Of a stretch of 64,000 bases of DNA, positions 11,441 through 24,302 are shown one piece after another. Under the pieces are notes generated by a model, which worked only from the letters and a program-made list of their open reading frames with translations, was not told where the DNA came from and ran no database searches. The position numbers and the translations under genes are program-made. Positions within the stretch are counted from its first letter, which is position 1. Every line of letters begins with the position of its first letter. The stretch comes from Angiostrongylus vasorum. Its lineage: Eukaryota > Nematoda > Chromadorea > Rhabditida > Metastrongylidae. The DNA is taken from NCBI GenBank assembly GCA_018806985.1, contig JADANN010000398.1, positions 1,259,501 through 1,323,500 of the forward strand, given 5' to 3'.

Positions 11441-12104
11441 AAATACCACTGTGGTATCAGTCCCCTGGAATGATTGGAAAATTGAGTTGCAGAGACCAAA
11501 CACAATACGAGGAAGAGCGTTACTCATACGGAGAGACTGTGGTAGGCATGGCTTGTTCAGGTCAAATGCGAGCAGTGGAAAATTGGGTACTTGCCCAACG
11601 AACAGCAGTTGCCGTATTACTGTGTTTATAGCAAACCGGCGAGTCGTCGTTGTACTTCAGGAAACGTATGAGCTCGTACTTTTTGTAAATTGCAATGTGT
11701 GGAAAGCACTCTTCTATGCTGAGGCTGATACAATGTGGTTTGAAGCTATCGATTTAACTCCCAAGATCGCCTTCTATTAACCTCGGCATTGGATTCGATC
11801 GATTTATCTGAAAAGGAAGCCCAGAAAGTGTTTACGTGATAAAAGAAGCCACTGCGAAGATGATTAATGTACCACTGTGAAAATTTCGGAGATTTCTACT
11901 CGCATATGCAGAATGACCTAAACTTTTTTCTTTTGTGTTGACGTTCCGCTTATCCACTCATTTTCTTGTTGTCTATCATATGACGATGCAGATGTTCAGC
12001 GGTAACAATAAGTCACTAACGTTTGACATCTTCATGCGTTCAAGCATAGATGCATATAACTTTTTATTTTCTGCCTACTAGAATTTTTCGCGCCACGGTA
12101 TTAT

Positions 12105-12290
12105 ATGAAATAGATGGAAAACTAGCCGAGAAACAGGCGAAACGAAGGACCCGCATGGTGTGGTGGTGGACGTGTTATCCCCCGGAAAGATTAAGAGCGC
12201 GTTCATTCCTCAACGTAGACACCTGTGGTCAGGAGTTTTGCAGAAGATCGTATGTATGTTTTGACCCTTTCGCAACATTCTAATAATAGA
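12105..12290 (+). repeat. SINE-B copy 3
   Basis: Leader AAACAGGCGAAACGAAGGAC, A-box-like TGGTGTGGTGGTGGACGTG and the CCTGTGGTCAGGAGTTTTGC segment are present; the 3' portion is decayed. Confidence 0.7.
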
Positions 12291-13067
12291 TGACATGTTT
12301 GTCTGGTTGAAAACGTTCTGGACTGATGTATGCAGTAGTTGCACGAATGAAAAGGTATCTCATATGCCACTTTTGCTTATTGGATTTATACAAGCACAGG
12401 TTATTGACGTGTATCGAACCAAATTCCTGCCACTTTTTGAGCTCTTAGGGCTCTAAACGGGAACGCATTCATTTGCCATCACTTATTCGTCTGGAAATAT
12501 TCCGGGGCTATGTTATGACATAACTTATTCGGTAAATTTTACACTAATTATGCAGTAACAAATATAGTGGGAAATCAGCTTAAGTTGCTAGCGTTCTATT
12601 TCTCCATCAACAAGAGCTGTTTAGCCACAATATGCAGATCGCATAGGTACAGCATAACCCATTTCAGATAAAGACTCAACTTTGGGATTGTACTGCAATC
12701 TTCTGCCATTAAGTTGGATTGGTTCCAAGGTTTTTGGCACATCGACAAGCCATGGGAGTAGTTTTGTGCGCTTATATTTCCGTTTAATGTTCCGATTTGT
12801 AGGAATTTGCCTCTTCCCTTAGGTATATACCTCTTCGGGTTTTGCTGTTTCGATAAGCGTTGTAGTTTTTCGATATAAATAGTACCACCTTGCGCTTTTT
12901 GTTTATCTGCCACAACCGCGTGCCCAGAGAGAGTCGAGACGAGAGAGTACTTTTACCGAGTGAACGAGAGGAAAAAAGGGGCGGTATAATGCAGAGTTAC
13001 GAAGGATATAAGGAATCTGTATTCAAGCCACTTCAGTGAATTCGACCTATTTCATCAGCATTGCAGG

Positions 13068-15533
13068 ATGTCCAAAGCACCGACTGTAAGTGAATTGGTT
13101 GGGAACTCGAATATTACTTTCAAGCCCGTTGTAGGATCATACGCCGACGATAAAGTAGTTAGCTGAATTTACGATGTTTTATTACTCCAATAATGTCTGC
13201 TTCTGTGATTGTTCTATGTTATGCTTCTCAATTTGAGCAAAACAATTTTAGACTCGTCCTGATTTTAATACTGATGTGCTTTGGAAGCAAAAGAGGGCGA
13301 ATCAAAAGCAGCGTACTATGTCAGTTGGTTCCAGTGACTCTGAAGGGCTAAGTACCAGGTCCGTAAAAGAAGTTGCCGTTTCCTTTAAGTCAGGTTCTTT
13401 TCTTCATTGTGGTTTTCTACACAAGTTTTCAGTATGCCTCATGTTGACGTTCCACGTCCTCGTCGTCTCAGTATTAGTGAGATGATATTTGGTTCTCCTG
13501 CCGGAGGGTTTGGCTGGGGCCAAAGCAGCCTGCAAGGTTCTCCTGTTGGCGAAAGAAAAGGGTCTATAACCGAGGATGAACGATTTAAGGAACTAATAAA
13601 GCACCAAAACAAGATCCTCGGTGATGGTTAGTCACTGTGGAGAATCTTGAAAGTACTTTTTTTGCTGTTTGTCTTATTGCTTCTCTACGGTATCCATTGG
13701 TGACTTGCACCGACTTAGATGGCCTGTGCAGCTTTGCGAAGAAAGATTGTATGAAGTGATATCTTAAGTCCTTTTTTAATTTTTATGATTTCGTTGTACT
13801 TATTAACGTTGTGCCAAGGTTTATTGGGAGATTGGGGAGCACTTTCTGTATTTTAAACTATCAAACAACAAGATTCATGTATTGTTGTTGTTGTTAAGTT
13901 TTTGGACTACTGTACAGACCACTTCTAATTTGTAAATAATTATTGAATTTACAGGCGTATATTAGTTGTTGTCTGTTTTCGAATTTGTTTCTTTATTACA
14001 TAAAGTTTCTAATATCTGTGGATAATTACGTCAGCTGGTTGCCATACTTAGCGCTCTTGGCTTACGAAAATAAAGCTGAGAAGGTCTTGCCGGGTGCTTG
14101 AGGAGTTCAACGTTTTACTTCCAGCAGGCTTTCTCAGCAACCGCTTAATTTTTCTTTACTACCAATTTTTCGTCAAAGCATGTCGTTGAATTTCTATTGC
14201 AAGTGTTATCAACAATTTAGAGGATATTGGTTCATTATTTCTTATGGTTGGTTATGTAAATGTAATCACAAGGATGTTGAGATGTGTACAAAACTCGTAC
14301 CCTCAACGGGGCTCGAATATGCAATTACCATGAATGAGGGCCCATGTGCTATTCACCATTCCGACCGAGATCCATGCTTTGGCTTTCACTCAACTGTTTC
14401 TTAATCCATCTGTGCTATCAGCAATCATCAGTTAATTAGTTTGTAAGGTTCAGAATTGATAGGGTAAACCTATACCGCTGAAGAAAGTAAGTGTTGGTAG
14501 TCCGAGGTGTTTTTGCTTCCGTTAAGTAAAGAGGAGTTCAATTATGATGAACCACATTGACCCAAACTTTTCGCTATTTAGTAAGCAAGATTTGGTTATA
14601 TTACTAATGCTTGCACGCTACCTAGCTGTTTGTGGCTCAGTCGATCTGCATCCCGTTGGGTGTCCGCTAACGGGTTGTGGCTAGTTCTCACTAAACTTGC
14701 TTATGGGTGCCTTATTCGCCTCTATTCGAATAATATCATCCAGCTGCAAATATATAATCAACTATCAATCAAACAGTCAATATGCAGTTCAGCTTGCTTG
14801 GATACTTGAGTACTTGGATGGCCCGTTTTCACTGGTTGTGCGGGCCCCAGCATAACTTCCGCTGTTTTGGAGTTCTGCTGGTCTAGCCATTGTGGTTTCC
14901 TTGAGTCTCGAGGTCAGCCTGGCCAAAGTCTGGCCCAGGTCGTCACCATCACAGGCAGTCGCCGCCGTTGTGGATGAGAAGATTTGCCTCCATGCGACTA
15001 GTTTGATACCAGTTCAGTGGTGGTCCCTGGTATTAGTTTACTCTTAGCTAGGCTTCCTGATGGAAACGCCGGACTCGTCAGCTTGGGAGACCCTGCCGGG
15101 GGGACGAATCCCCCCGCTGTACGTCGCATGATCCGACACCCAGCCATCCCAGCCATGATGAGGCGGTAAACCGTTAGGAGGGTGCAGTTCAACACATGAG
15201 TAGCTAATTGCGGTTTCAAAATTGGTGGTTGTTCAAGCAGTACTCTACTAGACCAATAATCGGGCTAACGGGTTTTTATTCGACAGTATGAAGAGGCTAA
15301 GACAGCCTTGCAAACGTTGCAGTAAGTACTGAGTGGTATTTGGATTATACAGTTGTTTACTGACTGCAATTTTCCAAAGATACGTTGTGTTTGAGAAACT
15401 GATAAGAGCTCAGCTGATGGTCGTTTACGATAGTAGTCTTAGTGATAGCGGGAAGGACAGACTATACAATAGTGCCTTGTTAATAAACCAAGTGACGACC
15501 AAGTTGCGTATTAGTGACGTAGCCGATACGTAA
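13068..15533 (+). CDS. Multi-exon protein-coding gene, unidentified, coiled-coil-like C-terminus
   Basis: Exon 1 (13068-13085, ATG-initiated, two bases after a GCATTGCAG acceptor that looks like a spliced-leader site) ends in GTAAGT. Exons 13252-13358 and 13433-13626 follow in consistent phase (0, then 2), giving a serine-rich basic N-terminus with RRLSISEMIFGS, a site of the kind phosphorylated by basophilic kinases or bound by 14-3-3, and a charged segment EDERFKELIKHQNKIL. Exons 15287-15321 (YEEAKTALQTLQ, donor GTAAGT) and 15380-15533 (VVFEKLIRAQLMVVYDSS..., stop TAA) also agree in phase with each other. The link from 13626 (phase 1) to 15287 (phase 0) needs one more small exon that I could not place. 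A SINE-B and a REP-C copy lie in that intron. No family is recognised. The gene is likely real, its boundaries partly uncertain. Confidence 0.6.
14225..14470 (-). repeat. SINE-B copy 4, diverged
   Basis: Minus-oriented old copy: GGATGTTGAGATGTGTACAA matches the GCTGAGATATTTGCAAA segment. B-box-like ATTCGAGCCC follows, then the decayed leader. Confidence 0.55.
14800..15182 (+). repeat. REP-C dispersed repeat, copy 3
   Basis: Full-length plus copy from GATACTTGAGTACTTGGATG to GGCGGTAAACCGTTAGGAGG, lying in the intron of the 13068-15533 gene. Confidence 0.8.
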
Positions 15534-18171
15534 TTAAGAATTGCTTAGTGAGTATTTTTTGTTGACTATTGATTTTCGTAAGTATTATTAGCGAAGAGGA
15601 AGACGTCGAAACTTCTTAGTAAACTCAATCTGTGCTCAATACGCATTGATTTTAACGCATTTGGGTACTCCGTTGCTATCAAGTGCCCTCTTCATGACTT
15701 ACAGTCTCTGTGCTGCTCTGTTGGCATAGAAGCCAATGACAACAGGGCATACGTATTTGTATTTGCGCCGCATAAACATCTTATGGTAGTCCTTATCATC
15801 TGAGTCTTATCACCAGAGGTATTGTACCTTGCCCATAAGCATCACTATCTGTATCTTAGCGAGCAAACAGCAAATTCGTCCGAAAGTCGTAAGAATAGGG
15901 TTTTACTTAGATGGAATATCTTTTTCTTCAACGACTCCTAGTACAACATCTGTCGTGAGGAAGCTTTCAACAGAATACAAGAATGATGATGGGTAAAAAA
16001 ACTGTCGCGAAATGAACCACCAAAGAGGAAACGCATCGAAGTCAATGCATACCATTGTAGGTGCCCTGAGGTGCCACACCCATAATCTGACAGATTTCAG
16101 TGTTAAAGAGTGATTAACCTTAAGAACAGAGTTGTTCGCTTACATGTCAATCGCCAACTATATTCATTAACTTGTACAAAAAATCTTATCCCGGATAAGC
16201 GAGCGATAAATCATATCACTAGTGATTCGGAGGTGTGTCTTATTTGTACGCATACAATCCTACTATGAGATCCACTTCTTATATAACTGCGTTACTCTTG
16301 TTGATAGTCAGCCAACATTCATCGGTATGTTTTTTGTTCAGAATAAGATAGGACAAGTGAGACTTTATGTAAGACTTAACTCAGGTGGAGTTTATCATTA
16401 ACAAGTGTAACATCAACTGCCCTTAAAATCCAAGAGAGATTGAATAAAGCTAAGGTGAGCCCCCGTAAGTTCAACTATAAAGTAGCGATGAGCTTAGTGC
16501 CCTAACTCTATTTATAGTCATTTTCATCGTGGGTGCAGATTTCATGTGGATTAGCTGATGCAACCCTCCAAATGCAGCATAAGTAGTGTCCAATCTCTTA
16601 ATAACAGACAAGGTCACATCAAAAGGATTTGGACCTTTTATGACTGTAGTTCGATTACATACTAACATACTGTAGCCGTTTGCTGATTAGTGAAATAATG
16701 TCCACTTCTTTTGGTGGGTCGCAAAAGATCATTTTTAAGAAACAATAAGGAGTGACCATAAGTTGGCATTTCGTCGACCCATCTATAAAAATTAAGCGGA
16801 GCCTACCACCTCTTCCATCTGGGTCGCTCCTTCTGGACTGTTGTCCATGGAAGTGCTGCGTTTACGCATAATGATATCCATAAGCCTAGTGCGGTGACAA
16901 TCTTTCCTTAGTATAAATGCCATCTCTCTATTCTATTCTATTTACCGTTAACTTTCTCCGTCATATAAACATCCAATGGTTAAGTTTTAAAATGTTTCTG
17001 CCGGACTGTTATAGAGGACGGTGAATATGTTGAAGGTATGAAATGCTTCAACGCACTGTCGATTGAGCCGAAATTTCTGTGGTAATGAGAGGTCCACTCA
17101 TGGCTCAGGTGCACAGCAGAGTGTCAAGAAAAAACTCGACCCTCAAACGGCATTCCCTGGTTGAAGACCATTTATTCCCATTCAATGTGTGCTGCACATT
17201 TGGTTTTCGTTAACTGGGTTTTCTTTCGATTCATTTCCATTCCTATTCTTCTGTTCACCACTTATATCCCTATACCTAAGTTTTGTTGTCATGCGAATAA
17301 GATGACTGTGGCACGTTGGTAAACCTCTTCTGCGCGATAATGTCACCTTGCTAGAATATCCTGTTTAAATTAGGCTTAAAAGGATTGGTGGAGGAGCTCC
17401 ATCGTTATTTTTTCTATCGTCGTAGTGTAGTTGTAACGGAATTCGGGTGTAGATCTTATTTATTTATTTAGACATATAGATGTATATAGATGCTATGTGT
17501 GTAAATCCTACAACGTCCATCCTTTCATCGACAAGCGTTAGCAAAAATGAGGTTAACGTTGTCTGCACTCTTCAAATAGCTAGTCTAATTTAGCTTATTT
17601 AATAGCATGAAGCAAGCACTTTTCTAGACTTTCAAGGGGACTGGATTTAGGTGGAGTTGCTATGAAGATGAAAGTGGTATTTAATCCCGGACAGTTTTTG
17701 ACAGGTTAAACTGCTTTGAACTGAGACCAGGGGACTAGTTCCACAGTTAAAATCCAGTCCGAATAAACACTGAGCTGACATTACCTTAGGATTGTTTTCA
17801 AGAACTAGAGAGTTGGAACTAGTGAAAAACGCGTGGTTCTAAGTATATTGGGTGTTGACCTTTGCTAACATCTAGCATAGATGATTCGTTAGTGATTTAT
17901 ATCAGTCCAGATCACCTTCAACACTCTTTGAATTCCCAGCCCAAGCAATCAGACTGGACACCGATTTCAATAAGGGTGGTAAATTAATACCTACAATTTC
18001 TACAAACGGGGAGTCATTTGATCAGTCGGTTGCAATGATTCACCGGAAGCGACCAGCTGTAGACGAATGAGAGGTGTAGGAAGTACAATTCTGTGTTTGC
18101 TGAATGAAATCTCACTAAGTCTGGTTGTAGATTGGGTTATTGGCAGCATTATTTTGCTTTAAGAGCTACTT
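15534..18171. other. Long unassigned stretch
   Basis: About 2.6 kb of AT-rich sequence without recognised exons, repeats of the families seen elsewhere or RNA genes. It may be intergenic or an intron. Confidence 0.5.
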
Positions 18172-18348
18172 ATGGAGGACATATTCCAGGAATTAAATCC
18201 TCATTGCTTCCCTGTGCCTGGTACTGACAAAGAACCACCAGTTGATTTCGTGTTCGTCATCGATTGTTGGTCTAAGTATGAGTCGGTTTGTCTAGCGAAC
18301 TTTTCACAGTACAGTAAAATAATATGCGTATTTTATCTTCATTTATAA
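18172..18348 (+). CDS. Short ORF (58 aa), unidentified
   Basis: ATG-initiated frame starting MEDIFQELNPHC and containing VDFVFVIDCW. The hydrophobic strand ending in D resembles many folds and is not diagnostic. No donor or acceptor pair is convincing, so this could be a first exon or chance. Confidence 0.2.
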   Translation: MEDIFQELNPHCFPVPGTDKEPPVDFVFVIDCWSKYESVCLANFSQYSKIICVFYLHL

Positions 18349-18516
18349 TATTTAGGACGAGCATCTCCTATTTCTGTACAAGGCAATATCCTGTGAAATC
18401 CCAGAATCAAGAAGTTATTCATTGGCAGCAATGTATATTTACGGAACCAATATCAATGTCAGTGCATCTACCTTACTATCAAACGATCTCGTAAAAATAG
18501 ATTAGTTTAATGAGAA

Positions 18517-18790
18517 AAATAAAGGATGAAGCTCACTGCGTTGATCAATCCCTGAGAGATGTGCCATGCATTCAGCTTTATTAAGCACCGTTGGAGGTGA
18601 TTGAATGCATATCTGATCTTTACAATGACTCGCGGTGGCCTACCGATGTATCGAGTGAGTGCTGCTACCCTCCCAGACAAGTCTGATTCCACCTTGCCGA
18701 ACCTAGGTGATGGAAGGCTTGGTGAGCCTAAAGCGCTGGACCGATCTCATGTGTATTGTCGGGTGCTTCTAGCCACTGCTCTAACGCGCG
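18517..18790 (-). repeat. SINE-A copy 5
   Basis: Full-length minus copy with the typical tail (GTTGATCAATCCCTGAGAGA) and head, flanked by short TAGTTTA strings that may be a target-site duplication. Confidence 0.8.
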
Positions 18791-19412
18791 GTATAGTTTA
18801 GTAGTGTTCAATAATGTGAAAAAAACTGATGTATCAAAGAACCTTGTGATTACGTTTACCTTTTAATTGGCTGAAATTAGGCGTAGACTGTTAACTTGAG
18901 TGGTTGGGTGGCCCGTTTTCTGTGAAATCTTAGCAGAATTTTCTGCAGAATAGCTCCTCATGGTACAGTTTGTTGAGTTGAGTTATGAAGCTTTTTCCGT
19001 GAAGCAGCTTATTTAACTGATCTGCAGATTACCAAACATCGAAGAGTCCCTAACCTTTCCATAAAGGAAAGTTACGTCAAGAAAAAAGCCCTCGGCTAAG
19101 TTTTCACATTTGGCAGCCTAATAGCGCTCTTGAATTTTACGATAACTGATACCTGAAAGAGTACTGTTAAAAGTCTGAAAAACGGGAGAAATAAATAGGT
19201 TTGAGCACACTGAGAACGGTTAGCAGCTTAAGGAACTTTCAAAATGTATAAATCCAGAATGGGACAACAAATTTCGCTTTATAGTCAGCAAAAGTGGGGT
19301 GATTTTTGCTGGAATCGATTGTATAAACCAAGTCTATGACCGTTATTTTGGTGGAAATATTACTACGACCGAATCACAGGAGCGTTGTTTCAATATTATA
19401 CGCTCCTACTGA

Positions 19413-19680
19413 GGTGCTTGTGTGGCGCAGTGGTCACAGGCGCACTGTGATACACGCATGGGATCGATCCCTGTCCCGTGGCTCAGCAGGCCTTCCATCC
19501 CCTAAGGGGTCGGCAGATTGGTACCAAACTTGTCTGTGAGGATAGCAGCACCGGTTCGATACGTCAGTAGGCCACTGCGAATCTGTAAAGGTCAGTCACC
19601 TCCAACGATGCTTAGTGAAGTCGAATGCATGGCGCACCCTCAGGGGATTGATCAATGCCGAGACATCCATCCTTCTTTTA
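19413..19680 (+). repeat. SINE-A copy 6
   Basis: Plus copy with A box TGGCGCAGTGG and B box GGGATCGATCCC, both well preserved. There is a small deletion in the body before GTAAAGGTCAGTCACC. Confidence 0.8.
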
Positions 19681-19689
19681 CTTATTGAG

Positions 19690-20464
19690 GGTGAGCTGTG
19701 TGACTGTGCAAATCGTTTTTAACACTCGAGTTCTATAGAAACGTGATATGTGCATAAATAAACTGGCATGTCAATGTGATTTCGTCAAGCGCACACTTCA
19801 CTTCGTTTTGCTATAGAGGAAGCCATGATGGAAACAGTGGACGCTTTATAAATAGAGTCCGTGTCACAGTTTTCGCAATACCAAGGCGAAATATAGTATT
19901 ACGAGAAGGTGTTAGGTGCTGGTCGTCTACAACAAGAGGGTAGGAACGCGAAATGACGCGTCATCCGGTAGTCGAACGACCGCTCCTAGTGCCGCCTGGA
20001 GAAACATATGCCAGCAAGAAGCTAAGATCTAAAAGCTGTAGAACTGTAGTGATATGCTTTTAAGCGACATATGGTTTTATCCCGTGCAAGTAAATACTTC
20101 TGATTGGACTCCTTCTTCGATAAATTGAGGGCTAAACATTTCTTATACCCAATCAGCAAAGTGATGTAGACTGGAATGCTTTCGCTGTCTACGCCATTGT
20201 AGAATGCTTAAGCTTGCTGGTATGAGCAAGTAGTATGAAAAAGACGTGCATACACATGAATAGAGAGGAGATGCAAACTGCATACGTTGTGAGATGAGAT
20301 ATTGACTAAAATGGATATGCTTGCGATCAAATTGCATATGTTGTGATAGAACTGCTAGGATCGCAGAGGACTGATGAATTGAACAACTACTGGCTTTCTT
20401 CAAAGCTGGTTGCTTTTTGACTTGCACTCAGAATTTTACCCTGTTTGCCTATAAATAAATTGCG
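19690..20464. other. Unassigned sequence
   Basis: No supported gene or repeat. A 94-codon minus-strand frame (20143-20427) has no recognisable motif. Confidence 0.4.
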
Positions 20465-20606
20465 TTGAATATCTCATTTGCTGGAACGGAACCAACCTAC
20501 GTGGAGTCGAAACTGAATGGAGAATTGACAACATTAGTTCAAAAATCTGTTTGGTTCAATAAGGAAGATGAGACAAGTCCACTTGAGATGGATGACAAAG
20601 AAACGG
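20465..20606 (+). CDS. Candidate exon, unidentified
   Basis: Open frame reading ...FAGTEPTYVESKLNGEL... and ...NKEDETSPLEMDDKETG, ending at a possible donor (GTGAAT). Composition and codon use look coding on this strand, and the opposite strand is closed by stops. No clear acceptor lies just upstream. May belong with the exons at 20922-20985 and 21608-21746, although the phases do not connect directly. Confidence 0.3.
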
Positions 20607-20921
20607 GTGAATTCCACTAAGCATATTTTTTGATAATGAGCCTACGTCTTCCAGTGGTTGATTTCCAGTGAATAATCACCCCGTGGTCGTATTAAGTACG
20701 CTTTCCAAAAACTTGCTTCACTCGACTGACTCTGAACTATTGGACGAGTTAAGTACGACTCCAACGTGATTTCTTCTTGCTAAACGCGGAATACCACAAT
20801 TCTAAGCGCAGCAAGCGATCCCACTTCCCAAGCTACTTTAACTCGATAGAAACCAGTTAACCACGTCAAATCATAAGTGATTCAAAACCACTTTGTTAGA
20901 ACTGCACAGTATTTTTTTCAG

Positions 20922-20985
20922 TTCTTCATGGATTCCGTATCTAGTGCAACCTTCCCAGACTTCTTACATTGGACGTATGGGGAAA
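20922..20985 (+). CDS. Candidate exon, unidentified
   Basis: Bounded by a strong acceptor (TATTTTTTTCAG) and a strong donor (GTAAGC). Two frames are open (FFMDSVSSATFPDFLHW... or the frame two bases in), so phase is not settled. Confidence 0.35.
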
Positions 20986-21607
20986 GTAAGCATCTTCTGT
21001 TTTTTATTTCCAGTATTGCTATTATTAGTGACATGTTTCCGTGTTGATATTAATACACTGGTTGTGAGGTGAGTCAAATACGACCCATGCATAACCGGGG
21101 AAACAGGCTGAGATGAGTCAAACATGAGTTATATTCTTTTCGGGCAATTCATCTCACCGCTTAATGTCTCTTGATGCTCTTTTTTGTAATCATTCGATAG
21201 TTCATCGAACACCGATCTTGTGGATAACATCTCCTGGTAAAGCTCTATTCTCCACTTCGAAATGTACAAAAGCCTTTTTATGAACGAATTTGTTAAGGGA
21301 TAATTTGAGTACTGATTGGCTGTTGATTTATTCCAGTCGCTATAATGAACCACGGTTCTGGTGTGGTATGGGAGTGTATGAAGAATGCAGAAACAAACTC
21401 AGCATTAACTGCAAAGCGATCCAAAATACTAAGAGCCATGATATTTTACCATCGTGAATCAAGGCATCGTCCCTAGCCGGAATCCGTCACAAAACTAGGC
21501 TTCATCAATAATGGGTTAATTAATTTCATCAAGACGTTGTAAACAGCCATATAAACAATTCTGCAATTTATACATCAACATACTAGCTCATTCCTCTTAT
21601 TTTGCAG

Positions 21608-21746
21608 GCTTTTGTGAGATTAATCATTGTTCCGTGTACCGGACCATTTTTTGAAAATATCAAGGCACGTTACAAAATTCTCGCTGAAGACAGGAAAGCT
21701 ATGCCTATCCATGTGATTATTGTTGTGACAGAGCGTCACTTGGAGG
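21608..21746 (+). CDS. Candidate exon, possibly a glycosyltransferase-like stem region
   Basis: Acceptor TTATTTTGCAG precedes a 139-nt exon in phase 0 that leaves in phase 1 at GTGCGT. It reads ...ARYKILAEDRKAMPIHV followed by IIVVTE, which has the look of a nematode DUF273-type galactosyltransferase start (a hydrophobic strand ending in TE). That family call is from general memory only and weak. Confidence 0.35.
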
Positions 21747-21833
21747 GTGCGTCACATTTATGTGATTTTTTCCGTAATTTATAACTTGTAGTTGTAATTA
21801 CACCCTTGCAACCCTCCTCTCCCCTGTAAGTGG

Positions 21834-22060
21834 TAAAGCCCATAGGTAGAGATGTCCTGTAATGCAAAAAGAGGTCATTGGTTCGATACCATGTCTAGGG
21901 GTTAGCCAGTTCTGCTCTTCATCCTTCTAGAGCTGGAAAATTGGTGCCAATTTTGCCTCAGAACAGCTCCCTCCGATCCACAAATGCTGACGCCACAGCA
22001 TTCCCTGATGCAGTGCCGGGTACTCTAGCCGCCTTTGAAAATACAACCAGATGCACCATT
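21834..22060 (+). repeat. SINE-A-related element with a different tRNA-like head
   Basis: A tRNA-like head (B box GGTTCGATACC) unlike the standard SINE-A head is joined to a body whose CTGGAAAATTGGTGCCAATT segment is related to the SINE-A body. It ends near CAACCAGATGCACC. Confidence 0.5.
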
Positions 22061-22379
22061 CTCTTCTTCTTTCAATATTTTTAGCATACTATTGCTACGT
22101 TTATAATATGAAGGAGAAGAACGTCTTATGATGAATCCCACACTCAGCATTTTTGTGGAGCGATCGAAGCACGAAAATGTATAAAAATTTAAGTCAAAGG
22201 TGTAATATAGTAAGTAAAGCGGGTGAACAATGTCATATCATATGCCGGTTTACGTTTTTACCTTGAATGTTTTTTTATTTAGTAGAACTAACAGGTGAGT
22301 TCTAGAACTGTGCAAAAACCACGATTGGCGTAGATTAACGTTCCGAACTTAGGCAGTGTGTTTGTCTGCTTACCGCAGT

Positions 22380-23735
22380 TACTCTACCCCATGACTGGAG
22401 TTAGAGAGTTTTCGGGCGTGCTGGCAGTGTTGATAGAATTTTTTAGCTCGCATAACTTTTTTTCTCAGAATTGTAAGCACTGTTCTTCCATTTAAAGAAC
22501 CCACTCCACGTCGTTTTTTCCGTCGGAGTTTTAGGATCTGGGACGGGGATCGTGGGTTAGAAAATGGCGCGGAATTTTGGTAATCCCACATTCGTTCCTC
22601 AGATTTACAACGGAACAATACTCGCACAAATTACGACGGCATTTTTTTCCAGACTGGTTCTTCTTTGTGCTACTTCTAACAGTTTATTCTGCTTGTAGCG
22701 ATGTAGATCTTCCCTGCGGAGCTCTGCTTCAACGGACTTTTATTATTAACCGTGTTAGCGTGCTGCAGTGGAATGAAGTTTCAGTTTCCTTCTCGAGCAA
22801 CTCCCTAGTGGTAATAGAGATGCGATCTGATCTTCTCGCTTGTGGAACTGAGGCGAATGCAGCACAGCTTTTAAATCGTTCGACAGGCACCTCTTTGTCT
22901 CTGGTCGAGTACTGTTTAATCTGCTTTTGATAGAATTTCGCCCAGAATGTTCTTCTCATATGCAGCTTGGCTTTTTCCTCGTGGTCGATGACATGAATTC
23001 TTCTCCAGCTTACGGCTGAATCGAATTTTCACGCGAAGGCGGTGATTGGACCCAATAGAGAGTGATGGGGCTAACGATGTGTGAAGTAGGTCTTCTGTTT
23101 GTAATGACATGAACGATCTACGCATGTGTCACCCTATCAACAAACTCCTGTATCCAGCGGCAAATTTGTTTCTTCTGGAAGAATGAACTTCCACACATGA
23201 CGCAAACTGTATATAGGTGTCCTGCAAGACGTTTCCATTCTGATTGCTCTCTACTAATGCAAATATTCCGATCCTGTATTCGTTCTCGTTGCTTGTTCCT
23301 ATTCTGGTGTTGAAGTCATCGACAACAAATTTATAATACGACTTGTCAGTGCGGATAATTCCGTCCAACTTGTGATAAAAAACATCTAATTGGTGCTGAT
23401 CAGCTGCATTCATCAGTGAGTACCAATTGGTGGAAGTGATCTCCTTATAACGCGTTGATTCATGAAAGAGAAGGGCCATGTGAATGCAAGTTATCTCGTA
23501 GGAGTCCACAAGATAGACAATGCAGGAATGGACGACAAAGGCTACGCCTCGATCGACATTTCGTGACGCGACCTTTTCTCCTCTGATGGCAAAGGCCCTG
23601 TTGTTTAGTTCGCATATGTCGATCTTCCAAATTTTTGCTTGCTGTAGGGCGATTACATAATATTGGTTCGATCTGCGGTTTCAGGAATAGCATGGAGATC
23701 GGCGTCTGAGGAATGTGTTCTGGAATTATGCTTGT
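22380..23735 (-). pseudogene. RTE-type non-LTR retrotransposon remnant 1 (endonuclease and linker)
   Basis: The minus strand encodes a frameshifted RTE-clade ORF. It starts with the endonuclease: VIALQQAKIW near the start, VVDDFNTRIG, NEYRIG and GNVLQD. It continues through IGSNHRLRVKIRF, where the usual catalytic SDH has become SNH, and the basic linker around ARRSDRISITTRELL. The sequence then fades near 22380, so the reverse transcriptase part is absent. The frame breaks at several points (around 23640, 23130, 22925 and 22720), so the copy is dead. It belongs to the same RTE lineage as the copy at 47993-50110, judging from shared linker residues. Confidence 0.88.
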
Positions 23736-24060
23736 AGAGTAAGAAATAGTCTTCATGGCATGTCGTGTATGTGTGTCATGCGTGACAGGAGATTTTGTGA
23801 CCTGTCACCTGTCGTCTCATCGCCTTACTTCATGTGAGTGAGCAAACAGTGTGTGGGGTGCTGAGGCTGGCCTATAGCTAGTTGAGCAATTTGATCTTCT
23901 CTGGAGTTCTGACTTAGTGATGCAAGGACGTGCTAGGCCATAAGCACGTTATGTATCCTGGGGAAGTTTCTTTTCGGCAACGATTCCTTCGTTTGGTTTT
24001 CTTGAAAGTGGGAGTGGAAAAATCACCGACCGCTCAAAGACGAAGTAGGAGCCGATATTC

Positions 24061-24063
<3 letters not shown>

Positions 24064-24148
<85 letters not shown>
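24064..24148. repeat. (TA)n microsatellite, about 42 units
   Basis: Uninterrupted TA dinucleotide run. Open frames of repeated Tyr-Ile on both strands are artefacts of it. Confidence 0.98.
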
Positions 24149-24150
<2 letters not shown>

Positions 24151-24302
24151 CCAAAATGCACGGATCCAAGGAATTCTTCTATTCGGATCGCTGTTTCATG
24201 TGCGTCATACATAAAGGCTTTCAGATTTGTGTATTCGACTACCACTTGAGGAATTTAGCTTCTTCATGAATATAGTTAAAAGCTTCTTGAATTGATTTTC
24301 TC

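Noticed and set aside
11232..11780. 182-codon plus ORF, the longest in the window
   Set aside because: Part of it is a diverged SINE-A (11337-11440), no splice or domain evidence is seen, and the residue pattern matches no family I know.
12596..12913. Minus ORF with GKFLQIGTLN, like the start of an RTE endonuclease
   Set aside because: The similarity stops after a few residues and no further endonuclease motif follows.
22577..22930. Plus ORF of 117 codons
   Set aside because: Antisense to the RTE linker region of remnant 1.
23930..24245. ORFs with Tyr-Ile repeats on both strands
   Set aside because: Produced by the (TA)n microsatellite.
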